Shown here piece after piece: positions 1-7,992 of a stretch of 35,536 bases of DNA. Origin of the DNA: Microbacteriaceae bacterium (GTDB lineage: Bacteria; Actinomycetota; Actinomycetes; Actinomycetales; Microbacteriaceae); the NCBI GenBank assembly GCA_024645175.1, contig JAHEGB010000009.1, positions 1 to 35,536 on the forward strand, in the 5' to 3' direction. The number at the start of each line of letters is the position of its first letter. Position 1 is the first letter of the stretch. Under the pieces are notes generated by a model that ran no database searches, was not told where the DNA came from, and saw only the letters and a program-made list of their open reading frames with translations. The position numbers and the translations under genes were made by a program.

Positions 1-52
1 ATCGGCGCATCGTTCACGAAATTAGTCTAACTGCGGGCTCTTTTAGCGCGGG

Positions 53-58
53 TAGGCT
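53..58 (+). promoter_or_regulatory. -10 element of pncB (leaderless arrangement)
   Basis: TAGGCT lies exactly 6 nt before the GTG start at 65, so transcription would begin at or next to the start codon. No Shine-Dalgarno sequence is present and no convincing -35 is visible. The same hexamer and spacing occur at 7963-7968 and 34812-34817. Confidence 0.6.
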
Positions 59-64
59 AAATCT

Positions 65-1363
65 GTGCTTAACACCTCTGCCCTGCTCACAGATCGCTAT
101 GAGCTCACCATGCTTCAAGCCGCTCGTCACTCGGGCACGGCAGACCGCAATTGCGTATTCGAAGTTTTCACCCGCCACCTGCCAACCGGCCGTCGCTACG
201 GAGTCGTTGCCGGAACCGCGAGACTTCTCGAGCACCTTCAAGACTTTCGCTTCGACCAGGCGACCCTAGATTGGCTGCGCGCCGAGCAGGTCGTCGACTC
301 GGCAACAATCGACTGGTTGGCGAATTACAAATTCACCGGCAACATCTCTGGATACCGCGAGGGTGAACTTTTCTTTGCCCACTCACCGGTGCTCACCGTC
401 GAAGCAACTTTTGCAGAAGCCGTATTGCTTGAAACACTGATTCTTTCAATTTTCAACTATGACTCGTCTGTCGCCTCTGCCGCTTCACGAATGGTAACGG
501 CAGCAAACGGGCGCTTCGTTGCCGAAATGGGCGGTCGTCGAGTGAACGAGAACGCAGCCGTTGCGGCAGCTCGTGCCGCATATGTCGCTGGCTTTGATGC
601 CACCTCTAACCTCGAGGCTGGCAGAAGCTGGTCGATTCCAACAATGGGAACCGCAGCCCACGCTTTCACTCTCTTGCATGACACCGAAGAGTTGGCATTC
701 AAAGCTCAACTCGAAACCTTTGGCGAGAAGACCACTCTTTTGGTTGACACCTTTGACATCGAGGCAGCCGTTCGCAAAGCGATCGAGCTTGCTCCTAATC
801 TTGGTGCTGTGCGAATCGACTCTGGAGACCTCGGCATCGAGGTGAATCGAGTTCGCAAGCTTCTCGACAATCTCGGTGCGACCGAAACCAAGATCACCGT
901 GACCAACGACCTCGACGAGTATGCAATCGCGGCTCTAGCAGCAGCGCCGGTCGACGCTTATGGAGTTGGCACTTCGGTAGCCACGGGTTCAGGCGCACCG
1001 ACTGCAGGCTTCGTTTACAAACTGGTTTCTTTTGAGGGCGATGACGGCAACTGGAATAGCGTTGCCAAGAAGAGCGCCATGAAGGCGAACATCGGCGGGC
1101 GCAAGAGCGCGGTTCGCAGACTCGATTCACGCGGGTTGGCAACCACCGAGGTAATTGGCTCAGAAGTTAGCCCGGCTGCCGATGCGAATGATCGCAATTT
1201 GCTTGTGTCACTTGTTGAAAACGGAAAGGTCAACGAGATGTATGCCGGCCCAGCCGGAACCGCACTTGCCCGCGAGCACCACAAATCAGCAAAGGCAGAG
1301 CTGCCACTTCAGGGATTACGGTTGATGCGCGGCGAAGCTGCGATCACTACAGAATTCGTTTAG
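65..1363 (+). CDS. pncB: Nicotinate phosphoribosyltransferase
   Basis: Catalyses ATP-assisted formation of nicotinate mononucleotide from nicotinate and PRPP, the entry step of Preiss-Handler NAD salvage, in the cytoplasm. The 432-residue protein begins with the family N-terminus (LLTDRYELTML, residues 7-17) and carries family stretches such as NLEAGRSWSIPTMGTAAH (residues 182-199, containing the catalytic-type His) and VRIDSGDLG (about 248-256), the phosphoribosyl-binding region. Length fits actinobacterial PncB. The GTG start at 65 is supported by N-terminal family sequence and by a -10 hexamer 6 nt upstream. It converges on the DUF3039 gene with 3 nt between stop codons. In many relatives pncB is divergent from clpS; that side lies outside the window. 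Confidence 0.93.
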   Translation: MLNTSALLTDRYELTMLQAARHSGTADRNCVFEVFTRHLPTGRRYGVVAGTARLLEHLQDFRFDQATLDWLRAEQVVDSATIDWLANYKFTGNISGYREGELFFAHSPVLTVEATFAEAVLLETLILSIFNYDSSVASAASRMVTAANGRFVAEMGGRRVNENAAVAAARAAYVAGFDATSNLEAGRSWSIPTMGTAAHAFTLLHDTEELAFKAQLETFGEKTTLLVDTFDIEAAVRKAIELAPNLGAVRIDSGDLGIEVNRVRKLLDNLGATETKITVTNDLDEYAIAALAAAPVDAYGVGTSVATGSGAPTAGFVYKLVSFEGDDGNWNSVAKKSAMKANIGGRKSAVRRLDSRGLATTEVIGSEVSPAADANDRNLLVSLVENGKVNEMYAGPAGTALAREHHKSAKAELPLQGLRLMRGEAAITTEFV

Positions 1364-1366
1364 TAC

Positions 1367-1636
1367 TTATTGCGGGTCTTCGCCCTTAGGCATCGACTCA
1401 TAGATCTCTTTGCACTCTGGGCATATCGGAAACTTCTGTGGATCGCGACTCGGAGTCCAAACTTTTCCACACAGCGCAATTACCGGAGTGCCCAGAACCG
1501 CAGACTCGACGATTTTGTCTTTAGGCACAAAGTGCGAAAAGCGCTCGTGATCACCTGGTTCAACGTTTTGCACCTGCTCTTCGAGCAGAGTGGTTGAACC
1601 ACCTTCGTGACTTGGCTGTGGGTTTAGTTCACTCAT
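1367..1636 (-). CDS. DUF3039 family protein
   Basis: An 89-residue protein of the actinobacterial DUF3039 family; function unknown. The C-terminal half holds a probable metal-binding knuckle: a lone Cys in ALCGKVW (about 56) followed by CPEC near residues 73-76, and an acidic N-terminal half. Nothing suggests membrane insertion or export. It lies 8 nt downstream of the htrA stop on the same strand, so it could be co-transcribed, but there is no Shine-Dalgarno sequence and TAATTT ends 5 nt before the ATG, so an internal leaderless promoter is also possible. Family assignment is by recognition of the sequence pattern. Confidence 0.8.
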   Translation of the reverse strand: MSELNPQPSHEGGSTTLLEEQVQNVEPGDHERFSHFVPKDKIVESAVLGTPVIALCGKVWTPSRDPQKFPICPECKEIYESMPKGEDPQ

Positions 1637-1644
1637 GATTGAAA

Positions 1645-2874
1645 TTAGTTTAAGTCCGCAGCGTCGCCGAGGGTAACGCTGATAGTCGACTTCTTACCGT
1701 CGCGAATGTATTCAATCGTGGCCTTTGCGCCAGCCGGTTGCTGTCGAACCGCAGCGGTCAGTTCGCCTGAGCTAGCGATTGCGCGCTTGTTGAACGAGAC
1801 GATTATGTCGCCAGCCTTGATGCCAGCAAGTTGCGCAGCGCCACCAGGGGTTACTTCTTCAACGAGAGCGCCAACCGCAAAGCTTGCACTTGCCTCAGAG
1901 TTTGTCGCGTCAGAGACCAAAGCGCCGAGCAGTGCGTGGCTGGCTTTACCGGTTTTCATGATTTCGGTTGCAATGCGCTTCGCGGTGTTCGAAGGAATCG
2001 CAAAACCAACACCGATGCTTCCGGCTTGGCCGCCGTTGCTAGCAGCGCTTGCAATAGCTACGTTCACTCCGACCAATTCACCGGCATCGTTCACTAGTGC
2101 ACCACCAGAGTTGCCAGGGTTGATGGCTGCGTCAGTCTGAATAACGTCGAGATTTATTGGTCTAGCCGAACTCTGCTGGTTCCAAAGTTGCAAACCGCCA
2201 CCCGAACCGCTGTTGTCTGGTGCCGCTGCCGATGAAACCTGGATGGTTCGATTCAGCGCAGAAACGATTCCCTTTGTGACGGTGTTAGAGAGTCCGAGCG
2301 GTGCACCGATCGCGACGACGTTGTCACCAACGTTGATCTTGTCGCTGTCTGCAAATTTGATTGGTTTGAAAGAAGTGTTTGCCGTCACCTTGATTACTGC
2401 AAGGTCATTGGTTGGGTCTGTGCCAACTAACTTTGCCGAATAAACGTGCCCGTCATAGGTTTTGACTTCGATGTCTGGGTCTGCGGTTGCGCCATCGAGA
2501 GTTACAACGTGGGTGTTGGTGAGAATGTAGCCATCTTCGGTTAGAAACTCGCCGCTGCCGTTGCCGCCGTCTGCGCCTGAAGAAACTGAAATGGTGACCA
2601 CCGATGGTTGGGCCACTGCCGCAGCCGCGGTCACCCAGGTAACGCTGTCGGCGTTGTTGACCACGATCGGAGTTGGCGACTGAATATAGTTGAAGGCAAA
2701 TACCGCTACCCCGCCGCCGACCGTTGCGCCAACGATAGAACCGAGCGCGATGGCCGCGCTGCCGGTGAGAAGGGTTGTGCGCTTTGCCAAGCGCTGCTTG
2801 AGAGTCAGCTTTTTGGGTGCTGTCTGCTGTGCCTGTGGAACGTCATAGAGAAACTGACCATTGAACTGGTTCAT
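1645..2874 (-). CDS. HtrA/DegP-type trypsin-like serine protease with PDZ domain
   Basis: A membrane-anchored envelope protease for misfolded or damaged exported proteins. Residues 1-35 form a basic cytoplasmic tail, 36-62 one membrane segment, about 85-300 the trypsin-like domain, and about 315-405 a PDZ domain. The triad is visible: His122 (TNTHVV), Asp157 (DPTNDLAV) and Ser256 (NPGNSGGA). At 409 residues it matches single-PDZ actinobacterial HtrA proteins. An AAAGG Shine-Dalgarno sits 6 nt before the ATG, unlike many neighbours. It is followed by DUF3039. In mycobacteria an htrA gene lies between sigE-rseA and tatB; here the HtrA gene is far from tatB. Whether this is the htrA or the pepD-type paralogue cannot be settled from sequence alone. 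Confidence 0.92.
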   Translation of the reverse strand: MNQFNGQFLYDVPQAQQTAPKKLTLKQRLAKRTTLLTGSAAIALGSIVGATVGGGVAVFAFNYIQSPTPIVVNNADSVTWVTAAAAVAQPSVVTISVSSGADGGNGSGEFLTEDGYILTNTHVVTLDGATADPDIEVKTYDGHVYSAKLVGTDPTNDLAVIKVTANTSFKPIKFADSDKINVGDNVVAIGAPLGLSNTVTKGIVSALNRTIQVSSAAAPDNSGSGGGLQLWNQQSSARPINLDVIQTDAAINPGNSGGALVNDAGELVGVNVAIASAASNGGQAGSIGVGFAIPSNTAKRIATEIMKTGKASHALLGALVSDATNSEASASFAVGALVEEVTPGGAAQLAGIKAGDIIVSFNKRAIASSGELTAAVRQQPAGAKATIEYIRDGKKSTISVTLGDAADLN

Positions 2875-2953
2875 CAGAGACCTTTCTTGCTGGCTTGTGC
2901 CTAAATGATGGCTAACGAGCCTGAATAGTCTATGAAAACAACCTGAGAGTTTT

Positions 2954-3769
2954 CTAACAGCGGTAGTTGCTCAAATGTTTTTGGCAACTTGCCCAAACCA
3001 ACCTCGGCTTGGTCTTTGACACAATCGGCTTTGGTGCTTCGGTAACCAAGACTTGCGTGCTGGCAGACCTGGTCACGACTCCGACATCAATCCATGCATC
3101 GCTCAGCCCGAATCGATAGCTCGCATCGAATGAAACGGTTAGGTCGATTTGCTTTTGACCTGATGTTGCAAATGACACAACCGCAATTGAAGCGCCGCCA
3201 AGCGCCTTACCCTCTGATAGCCAATCAAATTTGATCGGCACGAATCGAACATAAGCAGTTCGACCTAAAACAATGGCCGTTCGCTCGTGTTCAACCGCAT
3301 TCGACGTGAGCAACATTGCACTAAACACCGTCGCCTGACTTGGCGAAGCAAAGACAGTGACATCGTTTGGCGAAAATGCAGCCGAGTCAGTCTGCTGACT
3401 CAGCGCAGAACTCTGTGCGACTTTGGGCTTAGTGACGACCACGGCAACTGGCGGATTGCTCGGCCCAGTAATTTTGCAACCAAGAAGCGCGGCAGAAACT
3501 ATCTGTGCGGTCGTGACCATGGTGTCTGGGCAACGCGGTTTGACCACAACTACCGGTTTGTTCGGCTGCGATTTGGTGACTGTCGTCTGGCTGCGCTTTG
3601 TCGTCGTGGCAACCGATTCGGCGTTTGCGCAGAGAACAACCTGATTGGCCACGATTGCCGAACCGGTCGAAAAGGCCGCTCCCGAGCTTGGTGTGCACGC
3701 TGCCTGCGCCGGTTGCGCGGCTGCAAATTGCGACAAAAACAGAGCGAGAGTCAGAGCAATTCGAAGCAT
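2954..3769 (-). CDS. Secreted PKD-like domain protein of unknown function
   Basis: A 271-residue exported protein. Residues 1-24 are a Sec signal peptide (hydrophobic core, AQA-A cleavage site). The cysteine at 25 lacks the upstream Leu/Val of a lipobox, so it is probably not a lipoprotein. A Ser/Thr/Pro/Val-rich linker (about 50-135) precedes a domain at about 140-250 whose pattern (YVRFVPIKFDW, later DASYRFG) resembles PKD-fold domains of secreted Microbacteriaceae proteins. The hallmark W-x-F-G-D-G loop is degenerate: no GDG is present. Six cysteines (25, 47, 80, 98, 263, 271) could form disulfides. TAGGTT lies 6 nt before the ATG, so leaderless translation is likely. The partner or ligand is unknown. 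Confidence 0.7.
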   Translation of the reverse strand: MLRIALTLALFLSQFAAAQPAQAACTPSSGAAFSTGSAIVANQVVLCANAESVATTTKRSQTTVTKSQPNKPVVVVKPRCPDTMVTTAQIVSAALLGCKITGPSNPPVAVVVTKPKVAQSSALSQQTDSAAFSPNDVTVFASPSQATVFSAMLLTSNAVEHERTAIVLGRTAYVRFVPIKFDWLSEGKALGGASIAVVSFATSGQKQIDLTVSFDASYRFGLSDAWIDVGVVTRSASTQVLVTEAPKPIVSKTKPRLVWASCQKHLSNYRC

Positions 3770-3775
3770 TGCCCG

Positions 3776-3781
3776 AACCTA
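3776..3781 (-). promoter_or_regulatory. -10 element of the PKD-like gene (leaderless arrangement)
   Basis: On the minus strand TAGGTT is followed by 6 nt and then the ATG at 3769. No Shine-Dalgarno sequence or clear -35 is present. Confidence 0.55.
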
Positions 3782-3850
3782 TTTGTTTGATCGAGGTCGC
3801 GCTCGAGTTGCCCACAGGCTGCGATTTACCGAGCAACTAATCGACCCAGA

Positions 3851-3880
3851 AAAAGAAAAACCCAGACCGAAGTCTGAGTT
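3851..3880 (-). terminator. Intrinsic terminator of tRNA-fMet
   Basis: Read on the minus strand: CTCAGAC, a TTCG tetraloop, GTCTGGG, then a run of T residues (interrupted once by C). It forms a 7-bp stem with one G-T pair, just downstream of the tRNA 3' end at 3891. Confidence 0.8.
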
Positions 3881-3890
3881 TTCTTTCTAG

Positions 3891-3964
3891 TTGCGGAGGC
3901 AGGATTTGAACCTACGACCTCCGGGTTATGAGCCCGGCGAGCTACCGAACTGCTCCACCCCGCG
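3891..3964 (-). tRNA. Initiator tRNA-Met (CAT anticodon)
   Basis: A 74-nt cloverleaf on the minus strand. The acceptor begins CGCGGGG and ends CTCCGCA plus discriminator A. Position 1 (C) faces position 72 (A), the unpaired C1-A72 diagnostic of bacterial initiator tRNA. The anticodon stem is CCGGG/CCCGG with loop CTCATAA; anticodon CAT is at 3928-3930. The T arm contains TTCAAAT. The 3' CCA is not encoded. It has its own promoter overlapping the end of the UPF0182 region and its own terminator, so it is a single-gene transcription unit. Confidence 0.96.
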
Positions 3965-3974
3965 GCGTGTTTCT

Positions 3975-4003
3975 AAGTTACCACGAGGCTTGAGCAGGGT
4001 CAA
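3975..4003 (-). promoter_or_regulatory. Sigma-70 promoter of tRNA-fMet
   Basis: On the minus strand TTGACC (3998-4003) and TAACTT (3975-3980) are separated by exactly 17 nt, ending 10 nt before the mature tRNA. This is the only promoter in the window with an obvious -35, as expected for a strongly expressed stable RNA. The -35 ends 1 nt from the UPF0182 stop codon. Confidence 0.75.
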
Positions 4004-4004
4004 C

Positions 4005-6842
4005 CTACTTAACCAGCTTTAGCAGCTGGCTGACCGCAGCGTTGAGTCGATCGTCGGCTTTTCCGTAGGCAGTCCAGTCACCCGCGGCAAGTGCAGCGGC
4101 CTTATCTGCAAGAGCCTGCTGCGCAATTGCCAGCTGCGACTTGATTTGGTCGCTGACGGTTGTCGGGGTTTCGCCGCCCGTCGGATCTGTCGGCGTGATC
4201 ACACCACTGCCACCACCGAACAACGCATCGAGAGCGCCGTTGAGAGTGTCTTCAAAGGCGATCTTGTCTCCGAATGCGACAAGCACTTTCTTGAGCAACG
4301 GATAGCTCGTTTCACCAGTCGACTGAATGTAGACCGGCTGAACATAGAGCAAGCCGCCACCGACCGGCAGTGTCAAGAGGTTTCCGTTGAGCACCTTGGT
4401 CGAACCCTGGCGCAAGATGTTTAGCAAACGAGACACTTCGCTGTCTGCAGAGAAATTGTTCTGCACCATTCCAGGGCCAGGAATGTTCAACGCCTTTGGC
4501 ACACTCAACAACGTGAGTCGCCCGTAGCTGTCAGCGATTTTTCCGGCTGTCGAACCGGCGTCACTGTCTGCAACCAGATAGGCACGCAACACGTTTCGAC
4601 TTTGCGCGGTTGTCGAGCGCGGAATGAAAGTTGTGTAGAGCGAGAAGTTGGTTTCGCTCTGACCAGGCAACTTCATGCTCAGGTAATACGGTGGCTGCAA
4701 CTTGCTGTTGGTTGTTGCCGAAACATTGCCGGTTGGGTCGTTCGGAGTCATCCAGCTGTCTGACTGCGAATAGAAAATTCCGGCATCAGTCACGTGGTAG
4801 TTGCCGAGAACTGCGCGCTGAATACGGAACAAATCGCTCGGATAACGAACGTGGCTGATTAGCGAACCGCTCATCTCGCTAATCGGGCGAACGGTGTTTG
4901 GGTAAATCTTTGACCAGGTCTTCAAGATCGGGTCTTTGTCATCCCAGGCATAGAGCTTCACGCTGCCGTCGTATGCATCGACCGTTGCCTTGACCGAGTT
5001 GCGAATGTAGTTGATGTTTCCGCGACTTAGCCCGCGCTCGCTCGAAGAGTCAGCGATTGCCTGGCTGTAGTTTTCGGCGCTCGAATATGGGTAGTTCGCC
5101 GAGGTTGTGTAGCCATCGACAATCCAGAGAATTCGGCCATCGACAACTGCCGGGTAAGCATCGCCGTCGAGTGTTAGATATGGAGCAACGGCCGCGACTC
5201 GATCGAGTGGGTTGCGGTTATAGAGAATCTGCGACTTGTCGCCGATGGCATCGCTGAGCAGAATCTGCTCGCTCTGAAACTTAAGCGCATAGGCAATGCG
5301 GTTCACGAAGCCATCGAGTTTGGGGCCACCGTTTCCGCTGAATGTATAAGAGGTAGCGCTCGCCCCGGTGCTGTCTGGGTAGTCAAGCTCTCGAGCGGCA
5401 CCCTTTGAAGGGCCAACGATTGAGTAAACCGGTGACTGCTCGCCGAAGTAAATGCGTGGCTCAAACTCGCCAAGTGCTCCAGAGTTAGGAATTCCACTCT
5501 GCAAGAAAACCGGCTGACCGTCAGACGCGCTTTGGTTTCCGTAGGCAGCGACCACGCCGTATCCGTGGGTGTAAACAATGGTGTTGTTATACCAAGACTG
5601 CGAAGCACCAAGACCTGACTGGTTTAGTTCGCGAACAGAGATAACGGTGTCTTGAGTCTTGCCATCGATCGTGTAGCGGTCGACGTCGAGGTGATTGCCG
5701 AAGTTGTAATACTGCTGAACCTGTTGCAACTGCCTGAACGCGCTGCTGACCAATGATGGGTCGATAATGCGAATGTTTGCGGTGGTCTCAACGTCATCGC
5801 GAAGTGCGCTGGCGTCAGTCGTTGTCTTGGCCTGATAGTCGACCATGTCGATTTTGTCGAGACCATAGGCGGCCTGAGTTGCTTCGATGTTGCGCTGAAT
5901 GTATTTCGCTTCAAGAGTTCGCTCGTTTGGCACAACCTGAAAAGTCTGAACCACCCAAGGAAACACTCCGGCCAAAACAATTGAGCTGACAACCATCAAC
6001 GCGGTGCCGAGAAGCGCAACGCGCCAACGACCAGCAATTGCCGTGATCAAGAACAGGATGGCAACTACGAATGCAATCAGCGCGAGAATCTGAAAGCTCG
6101 GAATAGCCGCGTTGACATCTGAATAGGTTGCACCGGTGTAAAGGCCGGCATCGCTAGTCATGGTTGCGTATTGATCGAGCCAGAGCGATGCACCTTGCAA
6201 AGCGATGAACACCGCTGCCGTGATTGCGACCTGCAAACGAGCAGCTGGTGCAACTGTTGCAGAGCGACCGTCAAAACGAATGTTGCCATACATGTAGTGC
6301 GCTGCTGCGGCAAGCAACAGTGCAAGCAACATCAACGTCGAAAGAAAACCGACGGCAAAGTTATAGAAAGGCAGGTCAAAGAGATAAAAAGCAATGTCGA
6401 GACCAAACTCGGCATCTTTGGTGCCTGTGTATGTGTGGTTAACGAAAACCGCTGCGGTCTGCCACTGAGAAGAAGCGGCGATTCCGGCAACGATAGCCGA
6501 CAAGATTGGCAGAACCACCTGGGCGAACTTGCGCAGCTGCTCGGCTAGCAGGCGAAACGCCTCAAAGTTATCGCCCTGCAGCCCACGGGCATAGATAGGT
6601 CGGTTGCGAACGGCAAACCAGACCGTGAACCAGATGACAAGGCCAGAAATCAGTGCGGCAACGGCGAAAGACACCACCTGAGCGATGATCTGAGTAGTGA
6701 AAACGCCCTTGAAGCCCAGCTGGTCGAACCACAAGAAGTCGGTGTAAACGCTGGCGGCAGCGGCAAAGGCCGTGAAGAGGCCAACCAGAATCACGATCGA
6801 GACTGTGACAGGCGAGACTTTGCGTTCGGTGTTTTTAGCCAT
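4005..6842 (-). CDS. UPF0182 family membrane protein
   Basis: A 945-residue member of the UPF0182 family (Rv3193c-like), function unknown. The N-terminal third holds about seven hydrophobic membrane segments (near residues 13-33, 55-75, 110-125, 160-180, 205-220, 250-270, 275-300). It is followed by a very large, largely polar domain (about 310-860) predicted outside the membrane and an Ala/Asp-rich C-terminal helix (about 890-940). An AAGGG Shine-Dalgarno precedes the ATG by about 10 nt. It starts 16 nt after the stop of the PDZ/Lon protease gene, so the two form an operon, a pairing conserved in Actinobacteria. A role in the envelope is inferred from topology and context only. Confidence 0.92.
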   Translation of the reverse strand: MAKNTERKVSPVTVSIVILVGLFTAFAAAASVYTDFLWFDQLGFKGVFTTQIIAQVVSFAVAALISGLVIWFTVWFAVRNRPIYARGLQGDNFEAFRLLAEQLRKFAQVVLPILSAIVAGIAASSQWQTAAVFVNHTYTGTKDAEFGLDIAFYLFDLPFYNFAVGFLSTLMLLALLLAAAAHYMYGNIRFDGRSATVAPAARLQVAITAAVFIALQGASLWLDQYATMTSDAGLYTGATYSDVNAAIPSFQILALIAFVVAILFLITAIAGRWRVALLGTALMVVSSIVLAGVFPWVVQTFQVVPNERTLEAKYIQRNIEATQAAYGLDKIDMVDYQAKTTTDASALRDDVETTANIRIIDPSLVSSAFRQLQQVQQYYNFGNHLDVDRYTIDGKTQDTVISVRELNQSGLGASQSWYNNTIVYTHGYGVVAAYGNQSASDGQPVFLQSGIPNSGALGEFEPRIYFGEQSPVYSIVGPSKGAARELDYPDSTGASATSYTFSGNGGPKLDGFVNRIAYALKFQSEQILLSDAIGDKSQILYNRNPLDRVAAVAPYLTLDGDAYPAVVDGRILWIVDGYTTSANYPYSSAENYSQAIADSSSERGLSRGNINYIRNSVKATVDAYDGSVKLYAWDDKDPILKTWSKIYPNTVRPISEMSGSLISHVRYPSDLFRIQRAVLGNYHVTDAGIFYSQSDSWMTPNDPTGNVSATTNSKLQPPYYLSMKLPGQSETNFSLYTTFIPRSTTAQSRNVLRAYLVADSDAGSTAGKIADSYGRLTLLSVPKALNIPGPGMVQNNFSADSEVSRLLNILRQGSTKVLNGNLLTLPVGGGLLYVQPVYIQSTGETSYPLLKKVLVAFGDKIAFEDTLNGALDALFGGGSGVITPTDPTGGETPTTVSDQIKSQLAIAQQALADKAAALAAGDWTAYGKADDRLNAAVSQLLKLVK

Positions 6843-6858
6843 TTATTGTTTTCCCTTG

Positions 6859-7956
6859 TTATTTCGTTGCACAGGTAGAAAGTGAATTTAGGTTCGCTTT
6901 ATTTCCAATTGCCGTGACCGCGCCAAGGGCATCCTTGAATGTGGTGACGCTAAAGACCTTCAAACCAGCTGGGATGTGCCCGGTGACTTCGTTGCAGTTA
7001 TCGACTGGAGCTAAGAAGTACTTGGCTCCGGCGCGTTGAGCGCCATACATCTTCTGGCGAATGCCACCGATTGGGCCAATGTAACCATCGAGATCGATGG
7101 TTCCGGTGCCCGCAATGTGCTGACCTCCGGTTAGTGCGCCCGGGGTTAGCTGGTCATAGATGCCGAGAGCAAACATCATGCCGCCGCTAGGGCCACCGAT
7201 GTCACTGAGTTGAAGATCAACCTGAACCGGAAAATCAAACTTGGTGCCAACGAAAATGCCGAGCACCCAGCGGTCATCGGAGTTCTTGATTGGCGTGATG
7301 TCGAAGTCAATCTTGCGAGCATCGCGCATCACCGAAATCTTGACAGTTCCGTTGCCGTCGAACTCGTTGATTAGATCGCGCATGTTGTCGATCGAGGTCG
7401 GGGTCTTGCCATTGATTGCCACAATGTAATCGCCGGCGACCAGCTTGCCCGAAGACGGTTTGTTCTTCGAAACCTCTTGAATATAAATGTGCTCCGGAAA
7501 CTTGTAGCCAAGTTCGAGCAGCGCGGTGGCAACGGCGTCTTGCTGAGACTGCTCCATCATGGCTGTGCTCTCGGCCTCAGACTCCTGCGTGGTCTGATTG
7601 TCAGGAAACACCGAATCGAGAGAGGCGATTGCCTCGGCCGGGTCTAGCCAAGCCCAGAGCAGCTCTGACCACGACGGAGTCTGCTCGCGATTGCCAACGA
7701 CGCTCACCGTGAGCAGATCTAGTTGGCCGGTGGTCTTGTAAGTTTTTGCGCCAGTAATCGAAATGACGTCTTCATCGCCGTCTTTGCCTAGAACATTGAC
7801 AACCGGGCCAGGTCGCTCGATTACATAAGGCGCTTGAACAAAGCTGAGAGTTAGCAGCCCGAGCGCGAAGATAACAAGCATCGCCAAGCCAACAACAGAC
7901 CTAGCTGAGTTCGGTTTTTTCTTGATTTCGCCTTGGGCATAAAGATTCTCTGGCAC
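6859..7956 (-). CDS. PDZ-Lon (S16) membrane protease, YlbL family
   Basis: A 365-residue membrane-tethered serine protease with one membrane segment (about 20-42), a PDZ domain (about 155-215) and a Lon-type S16 domain (about 240-345). The Ser-Lys dyad is visible: Ser257 in GGPSGGM and Lys302 in GIRQKMY. The active domain is predicted outside the cytoplasmic membrane. Targets are unknown; in Bacillus the YlbL relative acts in cell-division/DNA-damage responses. The GTG start at 7956 follows TAGGCT by 6 nt with no Shine-Dalgarno, so it is probably leaderless. First gene of an operon with UPF0182 and divergent from the DUF2342 gene, 36 nt between start codons. Confidence 0.92.
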   Translation of the reverse strand: MPENLYAQGEIKKKPNSARSVVGLAMLVIFALGLLTLSFVQAPYVIERPGPVVNVLGKDGDEDVISITGAKTYKTTGQLDLLTVSVVGNREQTPSWSELLWAWLDPAEAIASLDSVFPDNQTTQESEAESTAMMEQSQQDAVATALLELGYKFPEHIYIQEVSKNKPSSGKLVAGDYIVAINGKTPTSIDNMRDLINEFDGNGTVKISVMRDARKIDFDITPIKNSDDRWVLGIFVGTKFDFPVQVDLQLSDIGGPSGGMMFALGIYDQLTPGALTGGQHIAGTGTIDLDGYIGPIGGIRQKMYGAQRAGAKYFLAPVDNCNEVTGHIPAGLKVFSVTTFKDALGAVTAIGNKANLNSLSTCATK

Positions 7957-7962
7957 CGTTCA

Positions 7963-7968
7963 AGCCTA
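7963..7968 (-). promoter_or_regulatory. -10 element of the ylbL-type gene (leaderless arrangement)
   Basis: On the minus strand TAGGCT ends 6 nt before the GTG at 7956. It lies 1 nt from the candidate -10 of the opposite gene, so the two divergent promoters nearly coincide. Confidence 0.6.
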
Positions 7969-7969
7969 T

Positions 7970-7975
7970 TAGCGT
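7970..7975 (+). promoter_or_regulatory. Candidate -10 element of the DUF2342 gene
   Basis: TAGCGT, about 17 nt before the ATG at 7993, would give a leader of about 11 nt that still includes the AGGAG ribosome-binding site at 7983-7987. No -35 is recognisable. Confidence 0.4.
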
Positions 7976-7992
7976 TAGAGACAGGAGAAACC

